From Robiginitomaculum sp. (GTDB lineage: Bacteria; Pseudomonadota; Alphaproteobacteria; Caulobacterales; Maricaulaceae), in NCBI GenBank assembly GCA_002733905.1, contig NVXK01000002.1, positions 9,751 to 73,750 of the forward strand: DNA of 64,000 nt, given 5' to 3'. Positions within the stretch are counted from its first letter, which is position 1, and each line of letters begins with the position of its first letter. The notes beneath the pieces are model-generated. The model saw only the letters and a program-made list of their open reading frames with translations, searched no databases and was not told the origin of the DNA. Shown piece by piece: positions 1 to 7,238 of this stretch. The position numbers were made by a program, and so were the translations under genes.

Positions 1-206
1 ACCAATCAGCGGCGACCAATACTGGAGACCAATCAGCGGCGACCAATACTGGAAACCGTTCAGCGGCGACCAATACTGGAAACCGTTCAGCGGCGACCAA
101 TACTGGATACCGTTCAGCGGCGACCAATACTGGAGACCGATCAGCGGCGACCAATACTGGAGACCGATCAGCGGCGACCAATACTGGATACCGTTCAGCG
201 GCGACC
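1..206 (+). repeat. 27-bp coding tandem repeat
   Basis: Seven full 27-bp units and a final 17-bp partial unit run from the window edge. Each unit contains the invariant stretch cagcggcgaccaatactgga, and variation is confined to the flanking codons. The unit length is a multiple of three and one frame is open throughout, so each unit encodes nine residues of the pattern [DNY][QR]SAATNTG. The array continues to the left of the window. Confidence 0.95.
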
Positions 207-416
207 GTAGAGGGTAAGTACTCTGTTGCGGTGGCTTCTGGTTGCCAAGGCAGAGCCAGAGCTTCACTTGGTAGTGCAATCGTACTTGTCGAACGGGATA
301 GTGACACATGGGAAATTTTGCACGTGTATTCAGCTATCACGAAGAAACGTGGAAAAATAAAACCAGACACTTGGTACACGCTTGAAAATGGCAAGCCTGT
401 CAAAGTCGAGAAATAG
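3..416 (+). CDS. Phage-type nine-residue repeat protein, 5' partial
   Basis: The reading frame is open from position 3 to the stop at 414-416, so the gene enters from the left. The first 68 or so residues are repeats of the type SAATNTG plus two variable residues. The C-terminal part, about 60 residues, contains GRARASLGSAIVLVERD and KPDTWYTLENGKPV. From memory this architecture matches a phage and prophage protein family with NTG-type repeats and a DUF7666-like C terminus; the function is unknown. The GTG at 231 could be taken as a start, but that would cut off the in-frame repeats. The repeats probably form an extended or solenoid region; this is inference. Confidence 0.75.
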   Translation, partial: QSAATNTGDQSAATNTGNRSAATNTGNRSAATNTGYRSAATNTGDRSAATNTGDRSAATNTGYRSAATVEGKYSVAVASGCQGRARASLGSAIVLVERDSDTWEILHVYSAITKKRGKIKPDTWYTLENGKPVKVEK

Positions 417-456
417 CCTAACCCATCCCTCTCGTTTTTACTTAAGGAATATAGAT

Positions 457-750
457 ATGTCAGACGCATATAAGAAAGCAAAAGCTAGTGGGTACTCTAA
501 GGGGTATGTTGCAGGGCAAAAACGTACAGAAAAAGAAAACGCAAGATGGATGAAAATCCATGACGATATAAGCAAAGCAGGAATCCGTACACGTAATGAT
601 GCTTTCAATTCTGCCTACCTAATTGCCCTTGAATCTGTTCTTTCGAGCTCTTGGAAAACAGAAAACAAGACGCATACAACCGTGGAAGAGCATACAGGCA
701 TGGCAGCAATCATTGCGGCGTCTTCACTAAAGCACATGAGGTTCAAATGA
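457..750 (+). CDS. Small hypothetical element protein
   Basis: A 97-residue protein that I do not recognise. The ATG at 457 is chosen over an upstream in-frame start because aaggaat lies just before it and the preceding gene ends at 416. The N terminus is rich in Lys, Gly and Tyr (KKAKASGYSKGYVAGQKR) and looks soluble, with a probable helical middle. Its stop overlaps the start of the next gene as ATGA, implying translational coupling in the element operon. Confidence 0.6.
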   Translation: MSDAYKKAKASGYSKGYVAGQKRTEKENARWMKIHDDISKAGIRTRNDAFNSAYLIALESVLSSSWKTENKTHTTVEEHTGMAAIIAASSLKHMRFK

Positions 751-935
751 CCACAACAACCCATATATCAAGCCCCACCACATGCTTAATCTTGGCGGCT
801 ACGGCTACTCTTGGCGCTGTGTTTGCACTTGGTGTTGTCCACCCGGCACTCCATTCCGAAATTCAGCAAACCAATCAAATATCTGAAAAGATCGATAACC
901 CTTGTGCTTGTAAGCCTTGGGAGGAAAGTGAGTAG
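747..935 (+). CDS. Small single-pass membrane protein
   Basis: A 62-residue protein starting at the ATG that overlaps the previous stop (ATGA). Residues of about 10 to 30 (CLILAATATLGAVFALGVV) form one hydrophobic segment, followed by a short polar tail with a CACKPW motif. Size, operon position and a single membrane span resemble small phage membrane or lysis-accessory proteins, but nothing identifies it as a holin or spanin. The function is unknown. Confidence 0.55.
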   Translation: MTTTTHISSPTTCLILAATATLGAVFALGVVHPALHSEIQQTNQISEKIDNPCACKPWEESE

Positions 936-938
936 ATA

Positions 939-1211
939 ATGGATAGAGTATTTAAATTCAAAACTGAAAAGTCCGCACAAAACGCACTTGTGAAAGCTAA
1001 GTGTTCATTAGGTACACTAGAACGCGATGCGCCACGGGGAATTATGCCCGATGATTGGATGGTTCTGAAGTGGAAAAACCTATCTCGCAGTGATCGGGAC
1101 TTACTACATGGCGTGTACCAAAGACAAGAACGTGATGGGCCTACAACTATAACCCTTAGAAGCCACTGCCCTCAAAATGTCATTGATATTATTGCGGAAG
1201 AAAGTGAGTAG
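939..1211 (+). CDS. Small hypothetical element protein
   Basis: A 90-residue soluble protein with no motif that I recognise. It follows the preceding stop by three bases and has a purine-rich stretch upstream (gaggaaagtgagtagata). The last residues, AEESE, and the sequence around its stop (gaggaaagtgagtagat versus gaagaaagtgagtagat) nearly repeat the end of the gene before it. This suggests short duplicated gene-junction sequence inside the operon. Confidence 0.55.
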   Translation: MDRVFKFKTEKSAQNALVKAKCSLGTLERDAPRGIMPDDWMVLKWKNLSRSDRDLLHGVYQRQERDGPTTITLRSHCPQNVIDIIAEESE

Positions 1212-1213
1212 AT

Positions 1214-1564
1214 ATGAGTGAATTTACTAAAGGGCCTTGGAGAGCCAACGTTAAGTGCCTTCATCCAGATATGGGTGGCAATCACCAAATGACGTATTCT
1301 ATACGCATACCTTGCAATTCCGTAGGTAGAACAATTCACACAATATGGCTTGGGGGTGGGAGAATAAATGACACCAAAATTGTTGCCGCCAACGCCCACC
1401 TTATAGCCGCCGCCCCAGATATGTATGAAGCTTTGGAAAGAGCAAAGGTGTTCATAGAGAACGGCATTGAGTTTGGATATATTCAGCTTCCAGAACAAGG
1501 CGATCCCGCACTTGAAACGCCAAAGCTAATAAGTACCGCTCTTGCAAAAGCCAAAGGGGAATAG
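1214..1564 (+). CDS. Phage KGPW / ANAHLIAAAP family protein
   Basis: A 116-residue protein of a family that is very common in prophages. The N terminus has TKGPWRA and the middle has VAANAHLIAAAPDMYEALE, the recurring signature of these proteins. The family has no established biochemical role that I can name. It starts two bases after the previous stop and is followed after two bases by the next gene, so it belongs to the same operon. Confidence 0.7.
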   Translation: MSEFTKGPWRANVKCLHPDMGGNHQMTYSIRIPCNSVGRTIHTIWLGGGRINDTKIVAANAHLIAAAPDMYEALERAKVFIENGIEFGYIQLPEQGDPALETPKLISTALAKAKGE

Positions 1565-1566
1565 AG

Positions 1567-1923
1567 ATGTTTTACGAATTAGAAAAACTTGAAAGACACC
1601 TCAAAATGAATAAAAGCGTGATGAAAGCATTAAGAGAAGAAAGAACAAGATTTGAAATTGAAAACATTAAACTCAATAAAGAAATCCAATCCCTACAAGC
1701 CAAACTAAAATCCCTATCCCCTGTTGCTATAGATGAAATGCCAACTCTTGATGTAGGGAAGTATGTGGATATATTTAACGCATATGGTGGGCGATTCCCC
1801 GATGCAATATGGCGTATAATTTCAACAGGTGAAAGCTACTGGGAGAGTGCATCAGGGCATGAAATATCAAAACCTACACATTACATGCTTCCCCCAAAAA
1901 TAGGAGGTGGCGATGAAGGCTAA
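1567..1923 (+). CDS. Coiled-coil phage-type hypothetical protein
   Basis: A 118-residue protein. Residues 1 to about 50 are strongly heptad-like and charged (LREERTRFEIENIKLNKEI), predicting a coiled coil. The C-terminal half is compact and ends with PTHYMLPPK, which resembles the W-M-P-L-P ending of DUF551-type phage proteins. That similarity is weak. The gene overlaps the next one by 11 bp, and the Shine-Dalgarno of the next gene lies inside it. Confidence 0.6.
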   Translation: MFYELEKLERHLKMNKSVMKALREERTRFEIENIKLNKEIQSLQAKLKSLSPVAIDEMPTLDVGKYVDIFNAYGGRFPDAIWRIISTGESYWESASGHEISKPTHYMLPPKIGGGDEG

Positions 1924-2491
1924 ATATGATTTTGTGCCAGACTTATCGCCCATAGGGAACAGGGCAATAGATTATACAGGGCATTCGCACGGAATGATTA
2001 CAATAAGTACTTTAGCGGGAAGGCTTTGTAACGCTAATGGGAAAGTGACCCATACAGTATGGAACGGGAAATGCGAGTGCGGTGTTTCAAGGGTCTTTAG
2101 TTCAGCGAGCTTACGGCAAAAGAATGAAAGTTGCGGTTGTTTGAACAGGGCTGCGTTAAAGATTGCGACAACAACGCACGGGCTAAAACGTCGAGGGAAA
2201 GCACATGAGCTTTACGGTATTTGGTGTGGCATGAAAGATAGATGCTCGAATAAAAACAACCCGCGTTGGCGTAGATATGGGGGAAGAGGGATTAAAGTCT
2301 GCTCTAAGTGGCTTGATAATTTCACCGCCTTTGTTGATGACATGGGCTGTCGACCAAGCCTTACCCATTCAATAGATAGAATAAATAATAACGGCGGTTA
2401 CACTCCTGATAATTGCCGATGGGCAACGCCTAAACAGCAAGCAAATAATCGTGGGCAATCTCCCCACGGCATTACAGTGGAGGGGGAATAG
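1913..2491 (+). CDS. HNH-like phage protein
   Basis: A 192-residue protein. An in-frame GTG at 1907 falls within the sequence aggaggtgg that acts as ribosome binding site, so the ATG at 1913 is preferred. The N-terminal half has a Cys-rich strand pair (GKCECGVS and ESCGCL), a probable zinc-binding knuckle. The C-terminal half has HELYGIWCGMKDRC, YGGRGIKVC, SIDRINNNGGYTPDNCRW and a terminal NNR, the pattern of phage proteins usually annotated as HNH-like. This suggests DNA binding or nicking. The canonical HNH catalytic triad is not obvious, so nuclease activity is uncertain. Confidence 0.65.
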   Translation: MKAKYDFVPDLSPIGNRAIDYTGHSHGMITISTLAGRLCNANGKVTHTVWNGKCECGVSRVFSSASLRQKNESCGCLNRAALKIATTTHGLKRRGKAHELYGIWCGMKDRCSNKNNPRWRRYGGRGIKVCSKWLDNFTAFVDDMGCRPSLTHSIDRINNNGGYTPDNCRWATPKQQANNRGQSPHGITVEGE

Positions 2492-2794
2492 ATGGGGAAT
2501 GAAGTTTCAACCATAGTCAATCGTTTACGTAACGCAGGGTATGAAGTCACACCACCAATCATTGCAAGATTGGGCGCATTAGGTTTTCCTCAACGCTTAA
2601 AGATGTTGAGAGAGCGTCATAACTTATCCCTACAACAGCTTGCAGACACAATTGGTATGAGCAAGGCATATGTGTGGGAGTTGGAAAAAGACCGTACTGG
2701 AGACATGAGTGCTCTCACCTTATTCAAGCTCGCCAAGGTCTATAAAATGGATGCAACCGAGCTTTATTTCGGCTTTAAAGGAGCAACCCAATGA
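2492..2794 (+). CDS. XRE-family HTH regulator
   Basis: A 100-residue protein with a Cro/C1-type helix-turn-helix at about residues 33 to 90: RLKMLRERHNLSLQQLADTIGMS, then KAYVWELEKDR and a LFKLAKVYKM helix. It begins directly after the preceding stop and its own stop overlaps the next start (ATGA). The domain binds DNA as a dimer. In this setting it may control the element, but no matching operator was identified. It sits in the middle of the operon instead of facing it, so a housekeeping repressor role is not assured. Confidence 0.8.
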   Translation: MGNEVSTIVNRLRNAGYEVTPPIIARLGALGFPQRLKMLRERHNLSLQQLADTIGMSKAYVWELEKDRTGDMSALTLFKLAKVYKMDATELYFGFKGATQ

Positions 2795-2913
2795 CTGATA
2801 CTAACATCAAAGACTTAATCGCATTCAATAAGAAGATTTATCAAAATTGGCTAAATAGCTTGCCTTATGTGGTTTTTGTTAATGGCAAAGTGGAGTGGAG
2901 ACGCAATGACTGA
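2791..2913 (+). CDS. 40-residue element protein
   Basis: A short frame of 40 codons that starts at the ATG overlapping the XRE stop (ATGA) and ends with a TGA overlapping the next start by 8 bp. The flanking overlaps match the coupling style of the whole operon, which is the main argument that it is translated. Its middle is hydrophobic (LPYVVFVNGKVEWRR). Its first five codons are identical to those of the next gene because of a 17-bp direct repeat. The function is unknown. Confidence 0.45.
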   Translation: MTDTNIKDLIAFNKKIYQNWLNSLPYVVFVNGKVEWRRND

Positions 2914-3334
2914 TACTAACTTGATAGAAGAATACACATCCACCTTGAAAGCTTTTGCCGATGCGTACGCCAATCTAACTGGTGACCAGACATTCGGTAT
3001 CGAGTGCGGAAGCAGTAAGGGCCGCGCCAAAATAGCCCAAGCCATGCACGACCAATCCGCACCTGATAATAAGATCGACGGGTATAAACTCAATAGCTGT
3101 TTTCAACATAAAGGTGTTTGGCACACACTAAGTGTTCAATATTATGTTGAAGAACAAGCATCTAAGATTATGTCTCTACAAAAAGAGAATGAGGAATTGA
3201 AGACGATAGTTAACCTTGGAATTGTCATAGCTGACCCAATCTCAAACACACAGGAGTTTCAAGGAGAGGAATGCCAAAACATTCCTGCAATGTATATTGA
3301 GCGAGCCCTTAAAGCCCTAAAGGTGAAATCATGA
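2906..3334 (+). CDS. Hypothetical element protein
   Basis: A 142-residue protein beginning MTDTNLIEE. The upstream in-frame start at 2867 is rejected because it would run through the 40-residue gene, whereas the ATG at 2906 overlaps that gene in the operon style. The sequence is soluble, with a helical segment near residues 85 to 102 (ASKIMSLQKENEELKTIV). I recognise no family. The stop overlaps the next start (ATGA). Confidence 0.6.
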   Translation: MTDTNLIEEYTSTLKAFADAYANLTGDQTFGIECGSSKGRAKIAQAMHDQSAPDNKIDGYKLNSCFQHKGVWHTLSVQYYVEEQASKIMSLQKENEELKTIVNLGIVIADPISNTQEFQGEECQNIPAMYIERALKALKVKS

Positions 3335-3837
3335 GTGCTGATATAATAGAACATTGTGACGGGTACAAAACTCTTGAAGCGGCAATAGCGCGTGACGGAG
3401 AAAAATATGGTGATCCAGAGAGATACAACCCTAAACTTGGTTGGGCTGTTGCAAGGGCCAAACACTATGCCGAAAAAACAGGGTTGCGAGCCACTGACAT
3501 ATTAAACTCATGGGAATCTAAGCGCAATTATTGGTACATGAATTATTACCAAGACTGCCAACAGCCAGAAATCAAAGGTGATGATGTTAGAGTGTTTGAT
3601 ACACCTGACGCTCTTCATGATAGTATTGGTAAAACTGGCTTTCGGTGCCCTATGTGTGAGAGCATCTCCAAATCTCCTTATGTTTGCGACAGTGGGAAAG
3701 AAATGGAGAAAGGCAAGGTATGTGATTGGAAATCCTACGGCTTGTTTGGAACGATGGGAAAGGGTGTGTACGTCTTTGTTAAAAGCGCTTTACGTGGCGA
3801 GTCAATATTTAAGCCAATATCATGGGAAAAATCATGA
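3331..3837 (+). CDS. Hypothetical protein with Cys-rich centre
   Basis: A 168-residue protein starting at an ATG that overlaps the previous stop. The N-terminal two thirds are helical and aromatic-rich (WESKRNYWYMNYYQDC). Around residues 104 to 132 there is a CPMC pair followed by further cysteines (YVCD and KVCDW), which could form a zinc ribbon. No catalytic motif is evident and I do not recognise the family. Confidence 0.6.
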   Translation: MSADIIEHCDGYKTLEAAIARDGEKYGDPERYNPKLGWAVARAKHYAEKTGLRATDILNSWESKRNYWYMNYYQDCQQPEIKGDDVRVFDTPDALHDSIGKTGFRCPMCESISKSPYVCDSGKEMEKGKVCDWKSYGLFGTMGKGVYVFVKSALRGESIFKPISWEKS

Positions 3838-4004
3838 GCAGGCTTACTGAACAAGAAATCCGTTTAGACGAAAGACGTAAATGCATTGCTGAAATTCGCT
3901 CAATGAATGCCGAAAAAACAGGCCACGAATGGGTTAAATTTAGTGTGTGGGACAATGCGATTGAGCTTGCGGCAAAAGAACTTGAAACAAAGGACACCCA
4001 ATAG
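3834..4004 (+). CDS. Small hypothetical element protein
   Basis: A 56-residue, charged, probably helical protein (MSRLTEQEIRLDERRKC). The ATG at 3834 overlaps the upstream stop (ATGA), and is preferred over an in-frame ATG four codons earlier. The next gene follows its TAG stop without a gap. The function is unknown. Confidence 0.5.
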   Translation: MSRLTEQEIRLDERRKCIAEIRSMNAEKTGHEWVKFSVWDNAIELAAKELETKDTQ

Positions 4005-4352
4005 ATGAATGCACAGGCTCGAAAAGCTATCCATGACGTTGACGTGGCCAAGATGTACGGTATCAACCTTACACGGCTGCGAAAGGTGATAGATGATAAC
4101 GGCCTTTGTCTTCGGGTGGGGAAAGGGCCGAGAAGATTACTGCCCCGACACTTGAACTCACTGGAAATTATACTGACACCAAAACCATGCCCCTCTATCT
4201 CGACAAACGAAAAGCATCCGAAATTTACCGTATACGTGGGTCACACTACGGAATCCGCATCGACCAAAGCGCTCGAACTCGCTCGAAAGATGAAGCGAAG
4301 CAAATCCTTAAGTCAATCGAAACTCAAATCTTCAAAGAGGTTCACGACTTAA
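4005..4352 (+). CDS. Small HTH protein, excisionase candidate
   Basis: The first 50 or so residues read as a winged or simple helix-turn-helix (VAKMYGINLTRLRKVIDDNG, then a basic GKGPRRLLPRH stretch), the kind of fold seen in excisionases and AlpA-like factors. It lies immediately upstream of the integrase. The frame runs on to 4352 and so overlaps the probable integrase start at 4187 by 166 bp in another frame. The overlapping tail is Ser/Lys-rich and has no recognisable domain. Excisionase function is inferred from position and the HTH only. Confidence 0.5.
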   Translation: MNAQARKAIHDVDVAKMYGINLTRLRKVIDDNGLCLRVGKGPRRLLPRHLNSLEIILTPKPCPSISTNEKHPKFTVYVGHTTESASTKALELARKMKRSKSLSQSKLKSSKRFTT

Positions 4353-5188
4353 ACCCGCCAAAAGAGGACACTAAAACATTTGCAGAAGTCGTCATAAAAT
4401 ACTTAGAGGCAGGTAACGGCGGCGCATACGATTTAGAGGCAATTATCCTTACCTTTGGCGAAACACCTATTAAGGACATCACACAAGGCGACATAGATAC
4501 AGAAGCCTTGAAATTGTACCCTGACCACAAGCCAAGCTCTGTCATTCGCTTGTTCTACGCCCCTATTTCGGCCATTTTAAACTGGGAGCGCAAAGAGCGT
4601 ATGCTTGGCCCCGTCTCAATCAAGAAGCCAAAGCTGAAACAATCGCGTCCAGATTGGCGCACTCCTAAAGAAGCGGAAAACTTAATCAAGCACTCAAGAG
4701 GCATGTCCGCATTGGCAACCTTCTACATTGGCACAGGTGCCAGGTGCAGCGAGGCTATAAATTTAGACTGGAAAGATGTTTCACCAAATAGCGAGCGCGT
4801 AACGTTTTGGGATACCAAGTCTGGATTAGCGCGTAGTGTTGATTTATGCGACCGCACAAGGGCGTCCATGCCCACACGCCCAAAGGACGGGGGCAAAGTG
4901 TGGAGAAAAGACAACGGGCATCCGTGGAGTGACCGTCATGGCCCTGCCCGTAAGCTCAAACGCATTTGTGAGCTATACAAGCTCCCACACTCGAATATTC
5001 ACACATTACGACACACTTGGGCGTCTTGGCATTACGCAATGCACAAAGACCCAATGAAGTTAATGATTGACGGGGGGTGGAAATCACTAGACCTTGTAAT
5101 GGTCTATACGCATATGGGGACACGAGATTTAAAGCGCCAAATCATTTTTAACAACTGGCATCAATATAAAAATGCAAATCCCAATTAA
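4187..5188 (+). CDS. Tyrosine recombinase (integrase)
   Basis: A 333-residue phage-type integrase that catalyses site-specific insertion and excision. The catalytic set is complete: Arg in GTGARCSEAINL, His-x-x-Arg in HTLRHTWASW, Trp in GGWKSLD and the nucleophilic Tyr in VMVYTHMG near the C terminus. An Arm/SAM-like N-terminal part (ETFAEVV-type segment, here DTKTFAEVV) precedes it. The first ATG at 4187 gives MPLYLDKRK; a TTG at 4106 would add 27 residues that also belong to the overlapping HTH frame. The gene points to a tRNA-Thr 139 bp downstream, the likely attachment site. Confidence 0.92.
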   Translation: MPLYLDKRKASEIYRIRGSHYGIRIDQSARTRSKDEAKQILKSIETQIFKEVHDLNPPKEDTKTFAEVVIKYLEAGNGGAYDLEAIILTFGETPIKDITQGDIDTEALKLYPDHKPSSVIRLFYAPISAILNWERKERMLGPVSIKKPKLKQSRPDWRTPKEAENLIKHSRGMSALATFYIGTGARCSEAINLDWKDVSPNSERVTFWDTKSGLARSVDLCDRTRASMPTRPKDGGKVWRKDNGHPWSDRHGPARKLKRICELYKLPHSNIHTLRHTWASWHYAMHKDPMKLMIDGGWKSLDLVMVYTHMGTRDLKRQIIFNNWHQYKNANPN

Positions 5189-5326
5189 TTTATTGCCCGT
5201 ATATTGCCCAACTAAGTTGAGAAAATGGCCTTAAAAGGCGTAAAAACAAGGAAACATTTAGAGAACATCTATTCAGTGCGTTTCTTGATATATCGAGTTA
5301 TATTGAGTAAATACAATGGGTTATGA

Positions 5327-5401
5327 TGGTGCCGCAAGGGAGAATTGAACTCCCGACCTCATCATTACCAATGATGCGCTCTACCACTGAGCTACTGCGG
5401 C
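5327..5401 (-). tRNA. tRNA-Thr (GGT)
   Basis: Read on the minus strand, the 75-nt sequence begins gccgcagtagctcagtggta and folds as a complete cloverleaf. The 7-bp acceptor stem GCCGCAG pairs with TTGCGGC (one G-U). The D arm is GCTC/GAGC, the anticodon stem CATCA/TGATG with loop TTGGTAA, so the anticodon is GGT (Thr). The T arm is GGGAG/CTCCC with loop TTCAATT. The CCA end is encoded. Its 3' end faces the integrase and is intact, consistent with reconstruction by the integrated element. Confidence 0.97.
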
Positions 5402-5503
5402 GTATGGCTAATAATGCCAAATAATGGACAGCCTATAGCCTACTCGCTCATAGGCATCAAGACACAATTGACATATCAATTCACAAGGTTGTATCAAGTA
5501 AGC

Positions 5504-5629
5504 ATGACCGAACAAAAAACACAAAAACAACGTGAAAGAGAAGCCCGTGAAGAACGGGTTGCGAAAGCGCTGCGTGATAATTTACGCAGGCGAAAATCGG
5601 CTGTCCGCAACAGAAAGAACGCTGAATAA
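5504..5629 (+). CDS. Small basic conserved-type protein
   Basis: A 41-residue, highly charged protein of the pattern QREREAREERVAKALRDNL followed by an RRRKSAVRNRK tail. Short proteins of this composition are common in alphaproteobacteria and are usually left as hypothetical. The ATG at 5504 is preferred over an in-frame start at 5414 because the upstream part has no similar bias and lies close to the tRNA. It probably forms a single basic helix that might bind nucleic acid; that is inference. Confidence 0.5.
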   Translation: MTEQKTQKQREREAREERVAKALRDNLRRRKSAVRNRKNAE

Positions 5630-5674
5630 CCCTATAACTTACGCTATTTATCCGTTTCACAATATGTATGGCGG

Positions 5675-6157
5675 TTATGTAGAGGGCGTATCTTCGCCAA
5701 TCAACGGAAATAATTGAGCCGCACGTCGCTCGAATGCCTCAATAATCGTATTGGTCGCTTTGTGAAGTTTTTGTTTAATCAGAAACTCTAGAGGTAAAGC
5801 TTTTAAACGAACATCAAGTTTGAAATCTAGCTCAGTCGTACCGTCCTTAAGTTCTTTAAACACCCATATATTCATAAGGCTTTTGACTGCGCCGCCATGC
5901 CCTGCCCGTTTAATGTTTAAAGTCTTATGTTTTCTATCGACCTCAACAATAGAGCGGAATGTTTCGCTGAAGATTTTATAACTAATATTTACGTCAGCAA
6001 CAAACTTCTCTTGCGTGTCACTAATTTGCGTTTTTTCAAGAATACGAACAGCTGATATCAAATTGATAAAATTAGGATATTTTTCAACATCAGCGACAAG
6101 TGATAACATTTGTGCTGGCGTATGGCGCAATCGCTTTGTGAGATGCACTTTAGCCAT
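5675..6157 (-). CDS. COQ10/RatA-type START-fold protein
   Basis: A 160-residue protein of the polyketide cyclase/START-like group that includes mitochondrial COQ10 and bacterial RatA. Seen motifs are an N-terminal [19 protein letters not shown] and a C-terminal [22 protein letters not shown] helix. Family members bind ubiquinone or other hydrophobic ligands; in alphaproteobacteria this gene commonly follows lipA. Its start overlaps the lipA stop by 8 bp, so the two are cotranslated. RatA toxin function was first assigned in E. coli; a quinone-chaperone role is more likely here, by context. Confidence 0.85.
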   Translation of the reverse strand: MAKVHLTKRLRHTPAQMLSLVADVEKYPNFINLISAVRILEKTQISDTQEKFVADVNISYKIFSETFRSIVEVDRKHKTLNIKRAGHGGAVKSLMNIWVFKELKDGTTELDFKLDVRLKALPLEFLIKQKLHKATNTIIEAFERRAAQLFPLIGEDTPST

Positions 6158-7121
6158 TTAAACGTTTATTTTTCTTGTCACGATTTGTACGTAATTGAGC
6201 AAAATCAGAATCTGCATGATAGCTAGACCGTGTGAGCGGCGTAGCGGATACCATCAAGAATCCTTTTGCACGTGCAATTGTCTCATAGCCCTTAAACTCT
6301 TCTGGCGTCACGAATCTGTCAACAGCGGCATGTTTACGAGTTGGCTGTAAATATTGTCCAATCGTGAGGAAATCAATACCTGCGATACGCATATCATCCA
6401 TGACTTGCATCACTTCTTGTTTGGTTTCACCCAAACCAACCATCAAACCAGATTTAGTAAATTGATTTGGGTCACGGTCTTTGACACGCTCAAGCAATCG
6501 AAGTGAATGGAAATAACGTGCACCAGGGCGAATTTTCAAATACAGGCGCGGTACAGTTTCAAGATTGTGGTTAAACACATCCGGTTTCGCATCAATGACC
6601 GTTTCAATTGCGCCGTCTTTACGGAGAAAGTCTGGCGTTAAAATTTCAATTGTTGTTGCAGGAGATTTTTGGCGAATAGCATGGATGACATCGACGAAAT
6701 GCTGTGCACCACCGTCTGATAAATCATCACGGTCAACAGATGTAATCACAACATGTTTTAATTTCATTTCAACAACGGCATCAGCAATGTTCTCGATTTC
6801 GTCGTGATTGATTGGCCCCGGCATGCCTGTTTTGATATTACAAAACGCACATGCACGCGTACATGTATCGCCTAATATCATAAATGTTGCATGTGCTTTT
6901 TCCCAACACTCACCAATATTTGGACACGCCGCCTCTTGGCACACAGTGACGAGGCCTTTTTCACGAACAATTTTGTTCGTTGCTGCAAACCCCTGAGATG
7001 TTGGCGCTTTTACGCGTATCCAAGAGGGTTTACGCAATATCGGCGTATCAGGCTTATGCGCTTTCTCTGGATGTCGAGGGCGTGCAGTCTTATTCGCATT
7101 TCTATCAAGTAGTTTGGTCAT
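6150..7121 (-). CDS. lipA: Lipoyl synthase
   Basis: A 323-residue radical-SAM enzyme that inserts two sulfurs into octanoyl groups on lipoyl domains. Both iron-sulfur clusters are recognisable: the auxiliary cluster cysteines are Cys61, Cys66 and Cys72 ([14 protein letters not shown]), and the radical-SAM CxxxCxxC is Cys87, Cys91 and Cys94 (CTRACAFC). The C-terminal RSSYHAD motif supplies the serine ligand. Its products are needed by the lipoyl domains of pdhB and pdhC encoded nearby. It leads the two-gene unit with the COQ10/RatA-type gene. Confidence 0.98.
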   Translation of the reverse strand: MTKLLDRNANKTARPRHPEKAHKPDTPILRKPSWIRVKAPTSQGFAATNKIVREKGLVTVCQEAACPNIGECWEKAHATFMILGDTCTRACAFCNIKTGMPGPINHDEIENIADAVVEMKLKHVVITSVDRDDLSDGGAQHFVDVIHAIRQKSPATTIEILTPDFLRKDGAIETVIDAKPDVFNHNLETVPRLYLKIRPGARYFHSLRLLERVKDRDPNQFTKSGLMVGLGETKQEVMQVMDDMRIAGIDFLTIGQYLQPTRKHAAVDRFVTPEEFKGYETIARAKGFLMVSATPLTRSSYHADSDFAQLRTNRDKKNKRLNG

Positions 7122-7238
7122 ATGTTTGAATTATGGGCTTGGCGCACCGACAAAACAAGTATGAATACGCCAAAATGCAAAACTTATTTAATCTTTTTCA
7201 CATATATAAAAAAATAGAAATGTGGGAGTTTTGAAAAT

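Larger units (their letters stand above)
1..5327. mobile_element. Right end of an element integrated at tRNA-Thr
   Basis: A run of small, tightly coupled genes on the plus strand ends with a complete tyrosine integrase at 4187-5188. That gene points at the 3' end of a tRNA-Thr gene at 5327-5401, the usual position for an element that uses a tRNA 3' end as its attachment site. The cargo is phage-like: a repeat protein, a KGPW/ANAHLIAAAP family protein, a HNH-like protein, an XRE regulator and a small HTH protein beside the integrase. No structural, packaging or conjugation genes are visible. The left boundary lies outside the window, so prophage, satellite and genomic island cannot be told apart. 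The exact attachment core was not determined. Confidence 0.75.

Noticed and set aside
1-206. CRISPR-like array at the window edge
   Set aside because: The repeats are contiguous without unique spacers and encode protein in one open frame.
231-416. 61-residue protein starting at GTG 231
   Set aside because: The same frame is open from position 3, so the start lies upstream and the short version would omit the repeats.
5190-5326. Intrinsic terminator after the integrase
   Set aside because: The only inverted repeat (gcctt/aaggc) is short, with almost no loop and no T run.
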